Assembly: GCA_017644185.1 (NCBI GenBank)
Contig: JAEPMA010000005.1
Location: forward strand, 1-64,000
Length of the DNA stretch: 64,000 nucleotides
Direction: 5' to 3'
From: Rhodospirillales bacterium
GTDB lineage: Bacteria > Pseudomonadota > Alphaproteobacteria > Rhodospirillales > Casp-alpha2
Shown here: positions 17,331-25,780 of the stretch, in pieces
Layout of the letters: every line of letters begins with the position of its first letter
How positions within the stretch are numbered: position 1 is the first letter of the stretch
Notes under the pieces: model-generated
Told to the model about the DNA's origin: nothing
What the model saw: the letters and a program-made list of their open reading frames with translations, nothing else
Databases searched by the model: none
Made by a program: the position numbers and the translations under genes

Positions 17331-18497
17331 ATGACTAACAGCAAACGACGCTATCGATTGCGTCTGCCGGGACCGACCGAGGTGCCGGAGCGGGTGCTGC
17401 AGGCGACCGCCAGATCGATCCTTAATCATCGGGGGCCTGAGTTCGCCGAGATGCTTGGCGAAGTTGCGGACCTTCTGCGGCCGATCAAGGGGACGAATAA
17501 CGAGATCATGGTCTTCGCCAGTTCCGGCACCGGTGTCATGGAAGCAAGTCTTGCCAATGCCGTCGTGCCGGGTGACAGGATTTTGGTCCTCAATAACGGC
17601 CAATGGGGCGGCAGATTCAAGTCCATCGCTGCCGGATTGGGATTGGATGAAGGTCTGGATGAAATCGACGTCCCCTGGGGGGAGGCCGTTCCGGTTGCAG
17701 CCCTCAAGGAAAAGCTCGCAAGCACCGACTACGATGCCGTCATTGCCATTCACAATGAGAGTTCGACCGGAGCGGTCGGTGATTTAGCAGAAATTGGCGC
17801 CGCGGTGGCGGAGACCGATGCCATTCTGATCGTCGATTCAGTCAGCGGTCTTGGCGGGCTTGAGATGCGTCAGGACGTGTGGGGCGTCGATATCCTGGTT
17901 TCGGCATCTCAGAAGGCACTAATGTGCCCGCCCGGCCTCGGTCTGGTGAGTGTTAGTGAAAAAGCGTGGCAACGTATCAACGCAGAGCGTGGGCAAACGC
18001 GTTTCTACTGGGATTATCGAAAAGCACTGGAATGGGCGAAAAAGGGTCAGACGGCTTTTACGCCGCCGGTATCGCTGGTGTCTGGTCTCCACGAGGCGTT
18101 GGTTGCAATCCACGAGGAAGGATTTGAGAACGTGCTGCGCCGCCACGCCGTTTTGGCACGAGCCATGCGTGCCGGCGCGGACGCGCTGGGGCTGCCACTG
18201 TTTCCGACGTCGCCGCTGACATCTAATACCGTCGGCGTGTTCGCTGTCCCCGATGGGATCGACGGCAGCGCAATCGTGCAAAAGATGTACCAAGAACACG
18301 GCACCGTGATCGCTGGGGCGCGGAATGCGTTTCGGGGCAAGATGATCCGGATTGGCACCATGGGAGCCGTATGCGCCGACGATATTTTGACGGATCTAGA
18401 CCATTTGGGGCAGGTGGTGAGTGACCTGAATCCGGCGATCGATCCGGCTGCAGGTGTCACGGCGGCGCGGGCTTCTCTTGACCAGAACGCCAACTGA
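17331..18497 (+). CDS. Class V PLP aminotransferase (alanine/serine-glyoxylate type)
   Basis: 388 residues. The family start RLPGPTEVPERVLQA is clear. PLP-binding residues visible are the aspartate in IVDSVSG (D169) and the Schiff-base lysine in SASQKALMCPPG (K195). This branch includes alanine-glyoxylate, serine-glyoxylate, (S)-ureidoglycine-glyoxylate and pyridoxamine-pyruvate aminotransferases, so it probably moves an amino group to pyruvate or glyoxylate. It follows the TRAP permease by 30 bases and precedes the hydratase genes, suggesting that the imported compound is an amino acid deaminated first. Confidence 0.88.
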   Translation: MTNSKRRYRLRLPGPTEVPERVLQATARSILNHRGPEFAEMLGEVADLLRPIKGTNNEIMVFASSGTGVMEASLANAVVPGDRILVLNNGQWGGRFKSIAAGLGLDEGLDEIDVPWGEAVPVAALKEKLASTDYDAVIAIHNESSTGAVGDLAEIGAAVAETDAILIVDSVSGLGGLEMRQDVWGVDILVSASQKALMCPPGLGLVSVSEKAWQRINAERGQTRFYWDYRKALEWAKKGQTAFTPPVSLVSGLHEALVAIHEEGFENVLRRHAVLARAMRAGADALGLPLFPTSPLTSNTVGVFAVPDGIDGSAIVQKMYQEHGTVIAGARNAFRGKMIRIGTMGAVCADDILTDLDHLGQVVSDLNPAIDPAAGVTAARASLDQNAN

Positions 18498-18511
18498 AAA
18501 ACGGACGCGGA

Positions 18512-19795
18512 ATGGGTAGTCAGAAAAAAACACCGGGGACGATCAGCGAAAAGATCATGTCCCGACATTGCGGCCGTCCGTGCCGCGCCGGTGAAACGGT
18601 CGTCTGCCGTGTCGACGCCGCGATGGCGACCGACGGGTCCGCGCCAATGGCCATCGATTACTTCCACGACATGGGCGGAAAAACGATCGCCGACCCGAGG
18701 AATCTCGTCTTTGCGTTGGATCACTACGCGCCGCCCGACAGCCCTGCGACGGTAACATTGCAGGACAGGATTCGGGATTTCAGCAAACAGCATGGTAACG
18801 TGACCTATGAAATCGGCGCGGGTATCGGCCATCAGTTGATGATCGAGCGCGGGCACGTTCGCCCGGGGATGCTTGTGGTCGGCGCCGACAGCCACGCGGT
18901 GCAGTACGGCGCCGCAAATGCGTTTGCCACTGGAATCGGATCGTCCGATCTGGCTGCGGTGATGCTGACCGGCAAGCTGTGGTTTCGAGTGCCCGAAAGT
19001 ATTTGTGTCACTCTGACCGGCAAGCTGGGTGCAGGAATAGATTCAAAGGACATCGCGCTCGAAATCAATCGTGTGCTTGACCCGCTGGATGCTGGTTATC
19101 GAGCACTCGAATTCACTGGGCCGGGTGCGCGCGCTCTGACGTTTGAGGAACGATTGCTCCTGGCGAACATGTCGACCGACGCGGGCGCGAAGGCAGGTGT
19201 TTTTGAGGCAGACGAAAAGACTGCTATGTACCTTGGCATATCCGAGGACGAGATGGAGACGGTTTCAGCTGACCTGGACGCCGTTTATGCGAAAACCCTG
19301 GAGATCGATCTCGACACGCTGAAACCAAAACTGGCGCGCCCCCCCGTCGGTGGCGCGGCGGCTGAGATCGTCGATCTTGGGTGCGACGAGGGAACGGTCG
19401 TCAACATGGTCTATCTGGGTACGTGTACCGGCGGCCGTAAATCGGATCTCGAAAATGCACTGCGTATCCTGCAGGCCGGCGGCGGTAAGGCGCCGGATGT
19501 TCAGTTGCTTGTCACGCCTGCATCAGACCGGGTTTACGGGGATATGGCATCGAACGGGCTGCTCGCGGAATTCCTTAAGTTCGGTGCGCTGATGATGACG
19601 CCGGGGTGCGGATCTTGTTGCGGCACCTGTGGCGCCATTCCGGGCGACGACAAGGTCGTTATCTCGGCGGCGAACCGTAATTTCACCGGCCGCATGGGCA
19701 ATCCGAAGGCGCGGGTTTATCTGGCCTCCCCGGAAGCTTGCGCAGCCGCCGCTGTCGAAGGCCGGATCACGGATCCGCGGAAGTTCCTTTCATGA
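18512..19795 (+). CDS. Aconitase-family hydratase, large (LeuC-like) subunit
   Basis: 427 residues, the usual length for LeuC/HacA-type large subunits. Iron-sulfur ligand cysteines are seen in YLGTCTGGR (C305) and in the cysteine-rich block PGCGSCCGTC (from residue 365). The active-site region GADSHAVQYGAANAFATGIG is conserved. Such enzymes interconvert hydroxy acids by dehydration/rehydration through a [4Fe-4S] cluster. The neighbours (aminotransferase, aldolase, TRAP) argue against leucine biosynthesis and for catabolism of a branched or unsaturated dicarboxylate. The small subunit gene overlaps it by four bases. Confidence 0.88.
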   Translation: MGSQKKTPGTISEKIMSRHCGRPCRAGETVVCRVDAAMATDGSAPMAIDYFHDMGGKTIADPRNLVFALDHYAPPDSPATVTLQDRIRDFSKQHGNVTYEIGAGIGHQLMIERGHVRPGMLVVGADSHAVQYGAANAFATGIGSSDLAAVMLTGKLWFRVPESICVTLTGKLGAGIDSKDIALEINRVLDPLDAGYRALEFTGPGARALTFEERLLLANMSTDAGAKAGVFEADEKTAMYLGISEDEMETVSADLDAVYAKTLEIDLDTLKPKLARPPVGGAAAEIVDLGCDEGTVVNMVYLGTCTGGRKSDLENALRILQAGGGKAPDVQLLVTPASDRVYGDMASNGLLAEFLKFGALMMTPGCGSCCGTCGAIPGDDKVVISAANRNFTGRMGNPKARVYLASPEACAAAAVEGRITDPRKFLS

Positions 19796-20337
19796 TTGAC
19801 ACGACACAGCAGAACCCAAATGACGAATGCGCGGTATCGGGGCGGGCGCGTCTGTTGGGCGATGACGTGAACACGGATTACATCATCTCGTCCCGGCGAA
19901 AGCGCGTCACAATCGATGCCGATGAACTTCGCCCCTATCTGCTTGAGGACTACGACAAGGCGCTGGGTGACAGTGTGGTCGCGGGTGATGTCTTCGTAGC
20001 GGGCAGCAATTTCGGCTGCGGTTCTGCGATGGAAGTTGCGGTGACCGTCGTCCGTGCCGCGGGGGTGTCGTGCGTGCTGGCAAAAAGCTTTGCCCGCGCC
20101 TATTACCGCAATGCCATCAACAACGGACTTATGCCGGTGATCTGCGATACCAGGGGAATCGACGAAGGTGACGAGCTGCGCGTCTTTATCAATCAGGGCA
20201 AGCTGACGGTCCGCAACGTTTCGAAAAACGCCGAAATCGATGGCGGTTCGCTGTCGCCGATCATGCTCGACATCCTGCAGGCTGGCGGTCTGATGTCGTA
20301 CCTTCGCGAACATGGTGATTTCGTCGGGATTACGTAA
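19792..20337 (+). CDS. Aconitase-family hydratase, small (LeuD-like) subunit
   Basis: 181 residues starting MIDTTQQNPNDECAVSGRAR. The swivelling domain is recognised by LLGDDVNTDYIISSRRK and by AGSNFGCGSAMEVAV, where LeuD proteins have the GSSREHA substrate-loop motif. The changed loop (GCGSAMEVA instead of GSSREHA) implies a substrate different from isopropylmalate. The start overlaps the LeuC-like stop (ATGA), so the two chains are coupled and should form a heterodimer or heterotetramer. Confidence 0.88.
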   Translation: MIDTTQQNPNDECAVSGRARLLGDDVNTDYIISSRRKRVTIDADELRPYLLEDYDKALGDSVVAGDVFVAGSNFGCGSAMEVAVTVVRAAGVSCVLAKSFARAYYRNAINNGLMPVICDTRGIDEGDELRVFINQGKLTVRNVSKNAEIDGGSLSPIMLDILQAGGLMSYLREHGDFVGIT

Positions 20338-20377
20338 TTCAACGAACAACACGAAATATAAAAAGGGAATATCCGAT

Positions 20378-21034
20378 ATGGCCGTTCAGAAATACAAAAC
20401 GTCATTCGAAAAGCTGTCCGCCAAGGTTTTGGACCAATGGCGCCGGATTCCTACGGCAATCGCCGGTGATTGCATGAATCGCACCAACGTCATGTGCGGC
20501 GACATGAAGCCAGTTGGTGCGGGCATGACACTTTGCGGTCAGGCCCGTACTGTTACCACAATGGTGGGAGATAACGGTGCAAGCCATGCCGCCATCGGCA
20601 TGGTCGAGCCGGGCGAAATCCTGGTAATCGACGCCCGCGCGCACAAGGACACCGCCGTCTGGGGCGGTATCATGACGCGCGCCGCCATGCAGCGGAACAT
20701 CGGCGGGCTGGTCGTGGACGGCGCCGTGCGGGATGTCGACGAAATCCGCGAACTGGGGTTCTCAACGTTTGCCATCGCCACGTCTCCAGCAGGTCCGAGC
20801 AAAGGTTTCGGTGGCGTAATCGACGGGATCATCGCCTGCGCCATGTGTCCTGTAAAACCTGGCGATATCGTGCTTGGCGATGCAGACGGTGTGACCGTCG
20901 TGCCGCTGGAACGCCAAGCCGATATTTTGAAAGCGTCACAAGATAAGATCGCTCAGGAAGAAGCGACGAACAATGATACGTCCAAGGGCACTCTTCCGGG
21001 TTCACGGTTCGGGCTGACGATTGAGGAGCTTTAG
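20378..21034 (+). CDS. RraA-family aldolase (4-hydroxy-4-methyl-2-oxoglutarate aldolase-like)
   Basis: 218 residues from the ATG with an AAAAGGGA site upstream. The RraA/HMG-aldolase fold is marked by GGLVVDGAVRDVDEIRELG with the conserved Arg and Asp of the divalent-metal site, and by PGDIVLGDADGVTVVP. Metal-dependent HMG/CHA aldolases split 4-hydroxy-4-methyl-2-oxoglutarate to two pyruvates; close relatives decarboxylate oxaloacetate. Because it ends an aminotransferase-hydratase operon, an aldolase role in catabolism is more likely than the RNase E inhibitor role of enterobacterial RraA. No further gene follows on this strand for about 590 bases. Confidence 0.82.
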   Translation: MAVQKYKTSFEKLSAKVLDQWRRIPTAIAGDCMNRTNVMCGDMKPVGAGMTLCGQARTVTTMVGDNGASHAAIGMVEPGEILVIDARAHKDTAVWGGIMTRAAMQRNIGGLVVDGAVRDVDEIRELGFSTFAIATSPAGPSKGFGGVIDGIIACAMCPVKPGDIVLGDADGVTVVPLERQADILKASQDKIAQEEATNNDTSKGTLPGSRFGLTIEEL

Positions 21035-21625
21035 TCGGGATTGAGGCGCTGTATCTGTTTTCTATACAGTTAATTGGACAGCCTCTATTGATGTGCCCAA
21101 ACTGTGCCACGTCTATCCGGTTTTAACCCCGGTTATCCTCGATTGTTCCAGTCATGGCTGCGACAGCGCCCGAACAAGCTTTTGAAGTTACTGGATTCTG
21201 CGAACCTGCCCCTACTAAATATTCTATCCGCAGAAGTGGAGTTGACGGGACGGCCCATCCAGTGACGATTGCCGTGTCATTCTCAGCGTATTGCACAAGA
21301 TCGTTTGGTGTTTGCTTCGGTGGCGCGTACACCGACCGGCGACCGAAGTCGAAGTTGCTGCTCTTCGCCATCAGATTGTCGCATTGTAGCGACAAGTGCC
21401 TGGGCGGCCGAGTCTAACGCCTTAAGACCGCCTCCTTTAATCGAAGGATGACATTTTCTTTACTACGTCTGAGGTTGGCATCTGTCTATATGGAACCTGC
21501 GCCGGGCACAACCTTTAGTGTATTGTCTACGACAGCAAAAGTTGGTACTTGTAAAGTGTTGTAAGGTTGCGACTTCACTCGCTTTTGCAACATTCGATGG
21601 GGCAGATTCGAGGGGGCCTTGCAGA
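21035..21625. other. Intergenic region, no gene recognised
   Basis: About 590 bases between the aldolase and the TolC gene. Short open frames on both strands (87 and 90 codons) overlap each other and lack recognisable domains or ribosome-binding sites. It probably holds the promoter of the type I secretion operon, but I see no clear operator or terminator. Confidence 0.5.
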
Positions 21626-22927
21626 ATGTTGAAGTTACTTATCGGCGCCGGGCTTATCGGCGCCGTGATTATTGCGCCGGACGCCGTACGTTCTGCGGAG
21701 CTCAAGTCTACAGTCGAGCAGCTTCTGGACGACCACAAGCGGGTGGCGGCGGCGCAGGCCGACCTGGATGCCGCCCGGCAACGCTCGGAAGCTGCCAGCG
21801 GCGGCTGGTATCCGACATTCGATGCGACCACGTACTACGGTTACGAAGAACAGAACAAGGGCCAGGGCTCCGACGACACGTCTATGCCGCCCCGTGTCCT
21901 CGAGCTTTCGCTGTCCCAGCTGGTTTATGATTTCGGCGCCACAGAAGCCGCCATCGACCGCAGCCGTGTAGAGGTGACGCAGGCCACGCACACCCTGGAA
22001 TCGACAAAACAGGAACTTTCGCTCGAAGCCCTGAACGCGCATTTGAACGTATTGCGTCAACGAAAGTTGCTGCGTTTCAATCAGGGGTCCATCGCCAACG
22101 TCAAACGCCAGATGCAACTCGAAGATGCGCGCGTGCAGCGTGGCTCCGGTCTGGCGACCGACGTCCTCCAGGCGAAAAGCCAACTCGCCGGTCTCGAAGC
22201 CACCCAAACCCGTATTCAGGGTGCGCTCCGGAATGCCATCAACCGCTACCGGGCAGTATTCGGTACCGAACCGCCAACGCCTGAGGGCAACACCCGCGTT
22301 ACCTTGCCGCGCGTACCGGAAGATTTGCTGCCGCAGGACCTCGACAGTGCGATCTCAACGGCGCTGGAAGAAAACCCGCGGCTCACGGCGACTTACCTAG
22401 GGACCCTTGTCACAAAGCAGAACGTGATCGAAACCGAAGCCGATGAGTTCTATCCGGTCATTAGCGCGAAGGCCGAAAAGAATCTTAAACGTGACGAAGG
22501 CGGCACGATGGGCGGCAAGCAGGAGACTCTGTTCAAGGTTGAGATGTCGTATTCGCTGAACCTCGGCATGACCGCGACCAATACTCTGCGCGCGGCCGAA
22601 CTGACGCACGATGCGGGCATCAGCCGCTACACGGAAGAACGCTCCTTAATCGAAGAGCGGGTCCGCAATGCGTGGACCGACCTTGAGACGGCGCGACGCC
22701 GCTTTCAGCAACTCAACAATCAGACCGATATCGCAAGCGAATTCCTGGAACTGGCGCGGCGTGAACGGCAGCTCGGCAACCGCTCGCTGATTGATGTGCT
22801 GGCCGGTGAAACGGCGTTGATCAACGCGACCAGCGATGCCGCCTCGGCAGAGGTCGACGTCCTGCAGGCGGCGTTCCGTCTGCTGACCCAGATGGGTCGG
22901 CTGACGCCGGATGCGATCGACGGATAA
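21626..22927 (+). CDS. TolC-family outer-membrane efflux protein
   Basis: 433 residues from the ATG giving MLKLLIGAGLIGAVIIAP, with a signal peptide to about residue 22. Two repeated TolC-type modules follow, rich in alpha-helical heptads, with LQVKSQL-like segments (DVLQAKSQLAGLEATQTRIQ) and the second copy around LIDVLAGETALINATSDA. A trimer would form the outer-membrane channel and periplasmic tunnel of a type I secretion system. It is the first gene of a block with cargo, ABC transporter and HlyD adaptor, all on the same strand with short gaps. Confidence 0.9.
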   Translation: MLKLLIGAGLIGAVIIAPDAVRSAELKSTVEQLLDDHKRVAAAQADLDAARQRSEAASGGWYPTFDATTYYGYEEQNKGQGSDDTSMPPRVLELSLSQLVYDFGATEAAIDRSRVEVTQATHTLESTKQELSLEALNAHLNVLRQRKLLRFNQGSIANVKRQMQLEDARVQRGSGLATDVLQAKSQLAGLEATQTRIQGALRNAINRYRAVFGTEPPTPEGNTRVTLPRVPEDLLPQDLDSAISTALEENPRLTATYLGTLVTKQNVIETEADEFYPVISAKAEKNLKRDEGGTMGGKQETLFKVEMSYSLNLGMTATNTLRAAELTHDAGISRYTEERSLIEERVRNAWTDLETARRRFQQLNNQTDIASEFLELARRERQLGNRSLIDVLAGETALINATSDAASAEVDVLQAAFRLLTQMGRLTPDAIDG

Positions 22928-22951
22928 TTCTTGGCGAGGGATCCTTTATAA

Positions 22952-25708
22952 ATGGATGGCACTCCCCGGTTCGGTCCTGAAGCCCCCGAAAATGATCTGA
23001 TCGAGATCGCGCAGGCCGTTGCGGGGGAGCCGATCGGCCAGGTCGATACATCCAAGGGCGATGCCGTGATCATCAGGGCCGACGGCGAGAAAGTCACTGC
23101 CGAGGCCGGCACCCCGATTTTTCTAGGCGATGTGGTGGAGACCAGTGGCGAAGGGTCAGTCGGTCTCGTGTTCATGGACGACACCATTTTCTCGCTTGCC
23201 GAGGACGGCCGTATGACGATCGACGAGATGGTCTACGATCCGGCGAACAATGAAGGCTCGTCCGTCTTCAACGTCGCAAAGGGCGTCTTTACCTTTGTTT
23301 CCGGAGAGATCGCCAAAACGAGTGTGGATGCAATGCAGATCGAAACATCTGCGGCCACCATCGGAATCCGCGGCACGGCTGGCGGCGGGCGTGTCATCAA
23401 CCCCCAGGCCGACGACCCGAATTCACCGTTGCCGCCCAGCGGTACGTTTTCCAATTTCCGCGACCCGGTTACAGGGCAGGCCGGTGAAATGAACGTCTCG
23501 ACACCGACGGGTACGCAGACGTTGAACGGGATCAACGCGACCACTACCGTGCCCAACCCGTTCGTGCCACCGAGCACGCCGGTGGTGTTGCCCGGTAGTG
23601 CACTTCAGACGGTGTTTGGCAGTTCTATCGCCGCACTCCCGACGCCGCCGTCGCAGCGTGGCGCAGGCGAGGGCGAAGATGAGCAGGATATTGGCGAAAG
23701 CTTAACTTCGGGGGATGCGCCCGAGGGTGGCGATGCGCAGGCAGAGGCTGAAATCGCCGCCGCCGATGCTTTTGCTCAGGCACTAGCCGACGGCATTGAC
23801 CCGGTCGCGGCTCTCGCTATCGCCGCGCAAACCGCAGAATTGACGATTTCACGTTTTGGCATCGATCCGACACAGTTGGACACCTTTACGGTACAGAATG
23901 CCATCGATGATGTCATAGGCGGCATCACGAATACCATCGTCGGTGATCCCACGGCCCTAATTTCCGGCGGCGGTCTCGTGGCTTACGGCGAACTTATCAA
24001 CGCAACCACGGGCAATGAAGCGATTGATCAGGCTGTGCAACAAGTCGTCCAACAGGTCGCACAGGCGATTGGCCAGAACATCAACGAGCAGATTCTGGCT
24101 GCGACGCCGGATGACGATCCCGATGTGCCGCAGGTCGACATATCCGATGTCACGATTGCTCATGCCGTCAGTGGCACACAAACGGTAACCCTCACAAACG
24201 GGGCCAACGACGTCATCACCGGCAGCGCTAGTACGGACACGATCACGCTGATGGGCGGCGGCGCCAGCCAAGGCGGCGGTGGCGACATTGTCGATCTTGC
24301 GGGCGGCACGGATACGCTTATCCTAAACTCGACAACGAACACTCTGGCGTTTTCCAATGTCGAAGCACTGCAACTTGCATACAACTCGACATCCGACATC
24401 ACGGCCCAGCAGTCCCTGACCTGGCAGACCGGCGGTAATCTGACGATGTCGAACCAGGACGGCTCCACCGCCGGGCCGCGTGCGCCGGTCGCATTTCTCG
24501 GGAACGCCGACAACCAGAACCTCACGCTCAGCTTCCTTTTGAACAATACCAACGCGTCCAATTCCAGCATTAACCTTGCCGGCGGCACGGACAGCGTCAC
24601 CTTCGCTGTCGGGACGAACACGGTCGCCAGCCACGACAACGTTGAATCTTGGGTTCTACAGGCCGGCACCAACACGCTGAACCTGAACTCTTCGTCGAGC
24701 GGCTCGACGATCACCGGGGCCAGTGGTGCCGACAATGTCTACATCAACAGCGCCGACGGGACGACGACGGCCAATCTCGGCGGTGGCAACGACCTGCTTG
24801 GCGTTAACGGCCTGTCTGGCGCCGCGACATTCGACGGTGGCGCGGATACGGATACGTTCCGGCTGACGTCGGGCGCCACCCTCGGCGAGGCCAACTTCGC
24901 TAACTTCAGCAATTTCGAGAGCTTCGAATTCGGCGCGGACACCTCCTACAGCATCACGGCCGGCAGTAACTTCCAGTCGGCATTCCTCGCCGGGGGCGAC
25001 ATCGATGTCACCTTTGGCGGCGGAGCATCCGACGCGACGGTGAATTTCAACGGGGCGTCGCTCACCTCGCCGCTCAGCTACGCCGGCAGCGCCAACGGCG
25101 GCGCCGACAACGTGACCGGCGGTTCCGGCGCCGACACGATCGTGACGGGAAACGGCGCGGACACCATCACGACCAGCGGCGGCGGCGACACCATTACTGC
25201 CGGCGGCGGTTCGGACAACATCACGCTAGGCGCCGGCAGCGATCACCTCAACTACGATGCGACGTCGGAATTCGGTGATACAGTGTCGTCATTCACGGCG
25301 GGTGCCGCCGGCGACCTCTTCGATATCAACACCGCTGTCACCGGCGGCGACGGTGCCGGCAGCACGACGTTCGTCAACAACCACATGGCACCGAACGTCT
25401 CGGCGAACAACGGTGCGATCTTCGAGTTTCAGCAGGCGACCGTTTCGATGACCGGGACCGTCAGCGCAGCATCCGCGCAGGCAACAGCGCTCGGCACGCT
25501 GCAGGGTGCCGGCTACACGACGGCGGCCAACGCGACCAACATCATCGTTCTCTACGACAACGCGACCACGGCCAACGCGGCGATCGTCCAGTTCAACGAT
25601 GCCGACGGTGGCGGCGATGTAGACAGCGGCGAAGTATCGCTGATTGCCTTTGCCGAATCCGTTGGCGCCGACAACCTCACCGCCGACAACTTCGATGGCT
25701 TCTCCTGA
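22952..25708 (+). CDS. FecR-domain, RTX-repeat type I secreted protein
   Basis: 918 residues. The N-terminal part (about 30-170) contains a FecR-like domain (GDAVIIRADGEKVTAEAGTP, FLGDVVETSGEGSVGLVF, ETSAATIGIRGTAG). A proline/acid-rich linker and a long beta-rich Asn/Thr/Gly repeat region follow. Near residues 710-770 there are calcium-binding RTX-like nonapeptides such as GGSGADTIVTGNGADTI and GGGSDNITLGAGSDHL. There is no classical signal peptide, as expected for C-terminally targeted type I cargo. Position between tolC and the ABC gene marks it as the cargo, probably a surface or biofilm protein. Biological role is inferred only. Confidence 0.85.
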   Translation: MDGTPRFGPEAPENDLIEIAQAVAGEPIGQVDTSKGDAVIIRADGEKVTAEAGTPIFLGDVVETSGEGSVGLVFMDDTIFSLAEDGRMTIDEMVYDPANNEGSSVFNVAKGVFTFVSGEIAKTSVDAMQIETSAATIGIRGTAGGGRVINPQADDPNSPLPPSGTFSNFRDPVTGQAGEMNVSTPTGTQTLNGINATTTVPNPFVPPSTPVVLPGSALQTVFGSSIAALPTPPSQRGAGEGEDEQDIGESLTSGDAPEGGDAQAEAEIAAADAFAQALADGIDPVAALAIAAQTAELTISRFGIDPTQLDTFTVQNAIDDVIGGITNTIVGDPTALISGGGLVAYGELINATTGNEAIDQAVQQVVQQVAQAIGQNINEQILAATPDDDPDVPQVDISDVTIAHAVSGTQTVTLTNGANDVITGSASTDTITLMGGGASQGGGGDIVDLAGGTDTLILNSTTNTLAFSNVEALQLAYNSTSDITAQQSLTWQTGGNLTMSNQDGSTAGPRAPVAFLGNADNQNLTLSFLLNNTNASNSSINLAGGTDSVTFAVGTNTVASHDNVESWVLQAGTNTLNLNSSSSGSTITGASGADNVYINSADGTTTANLGGGNDLLGVNGLSGAATFDGGADTDTFRLTSGATLGEANFANFSNFESFEFGADTSYSITAGSNFQSAFLAGGDIDVTFGGGASDATVNFNGASLTSPLSYAGSANGGADNVTGGSGADTIVTGNGADTITTSGGGDTITAGGGSDNITLGAGSDHLNYDATSEFGDTVSSFTAGAAGDLFDINTAVTGGDGAGSTTFVNNHMAPNVSANNGAIFEFQQATVSMTGTVSAASAQATALGTLQGAGYTTAANATNIIVLYDNATTANAAIVQFNDADGGGDVDSGEVSLIAFAESVGADNLTADNFDGFS

Positions 25709-25780
25709 TCGCCCGCGCACAATTTAACCCGTTTGAATCCCCAACTCGCGGGGCGGTTCTGTTTTCAGTATAGTCGATCC

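Noticed and set aside
18512-20337. Leucine biosynthesis leuCD
   Set aside because: The small-subunit loop differs from the LeuD GSSREHA motif, and no leuB or leuA lies nearby. The context is a transporter-aminotransferase-aldolase operon.
21123-21417. Two overlapping frames of 87 and 90 codons in the gap before tolC
   Set aside because: They are on opposite strands over the same bases, lack recognisable domains and ribosome-binding sites.
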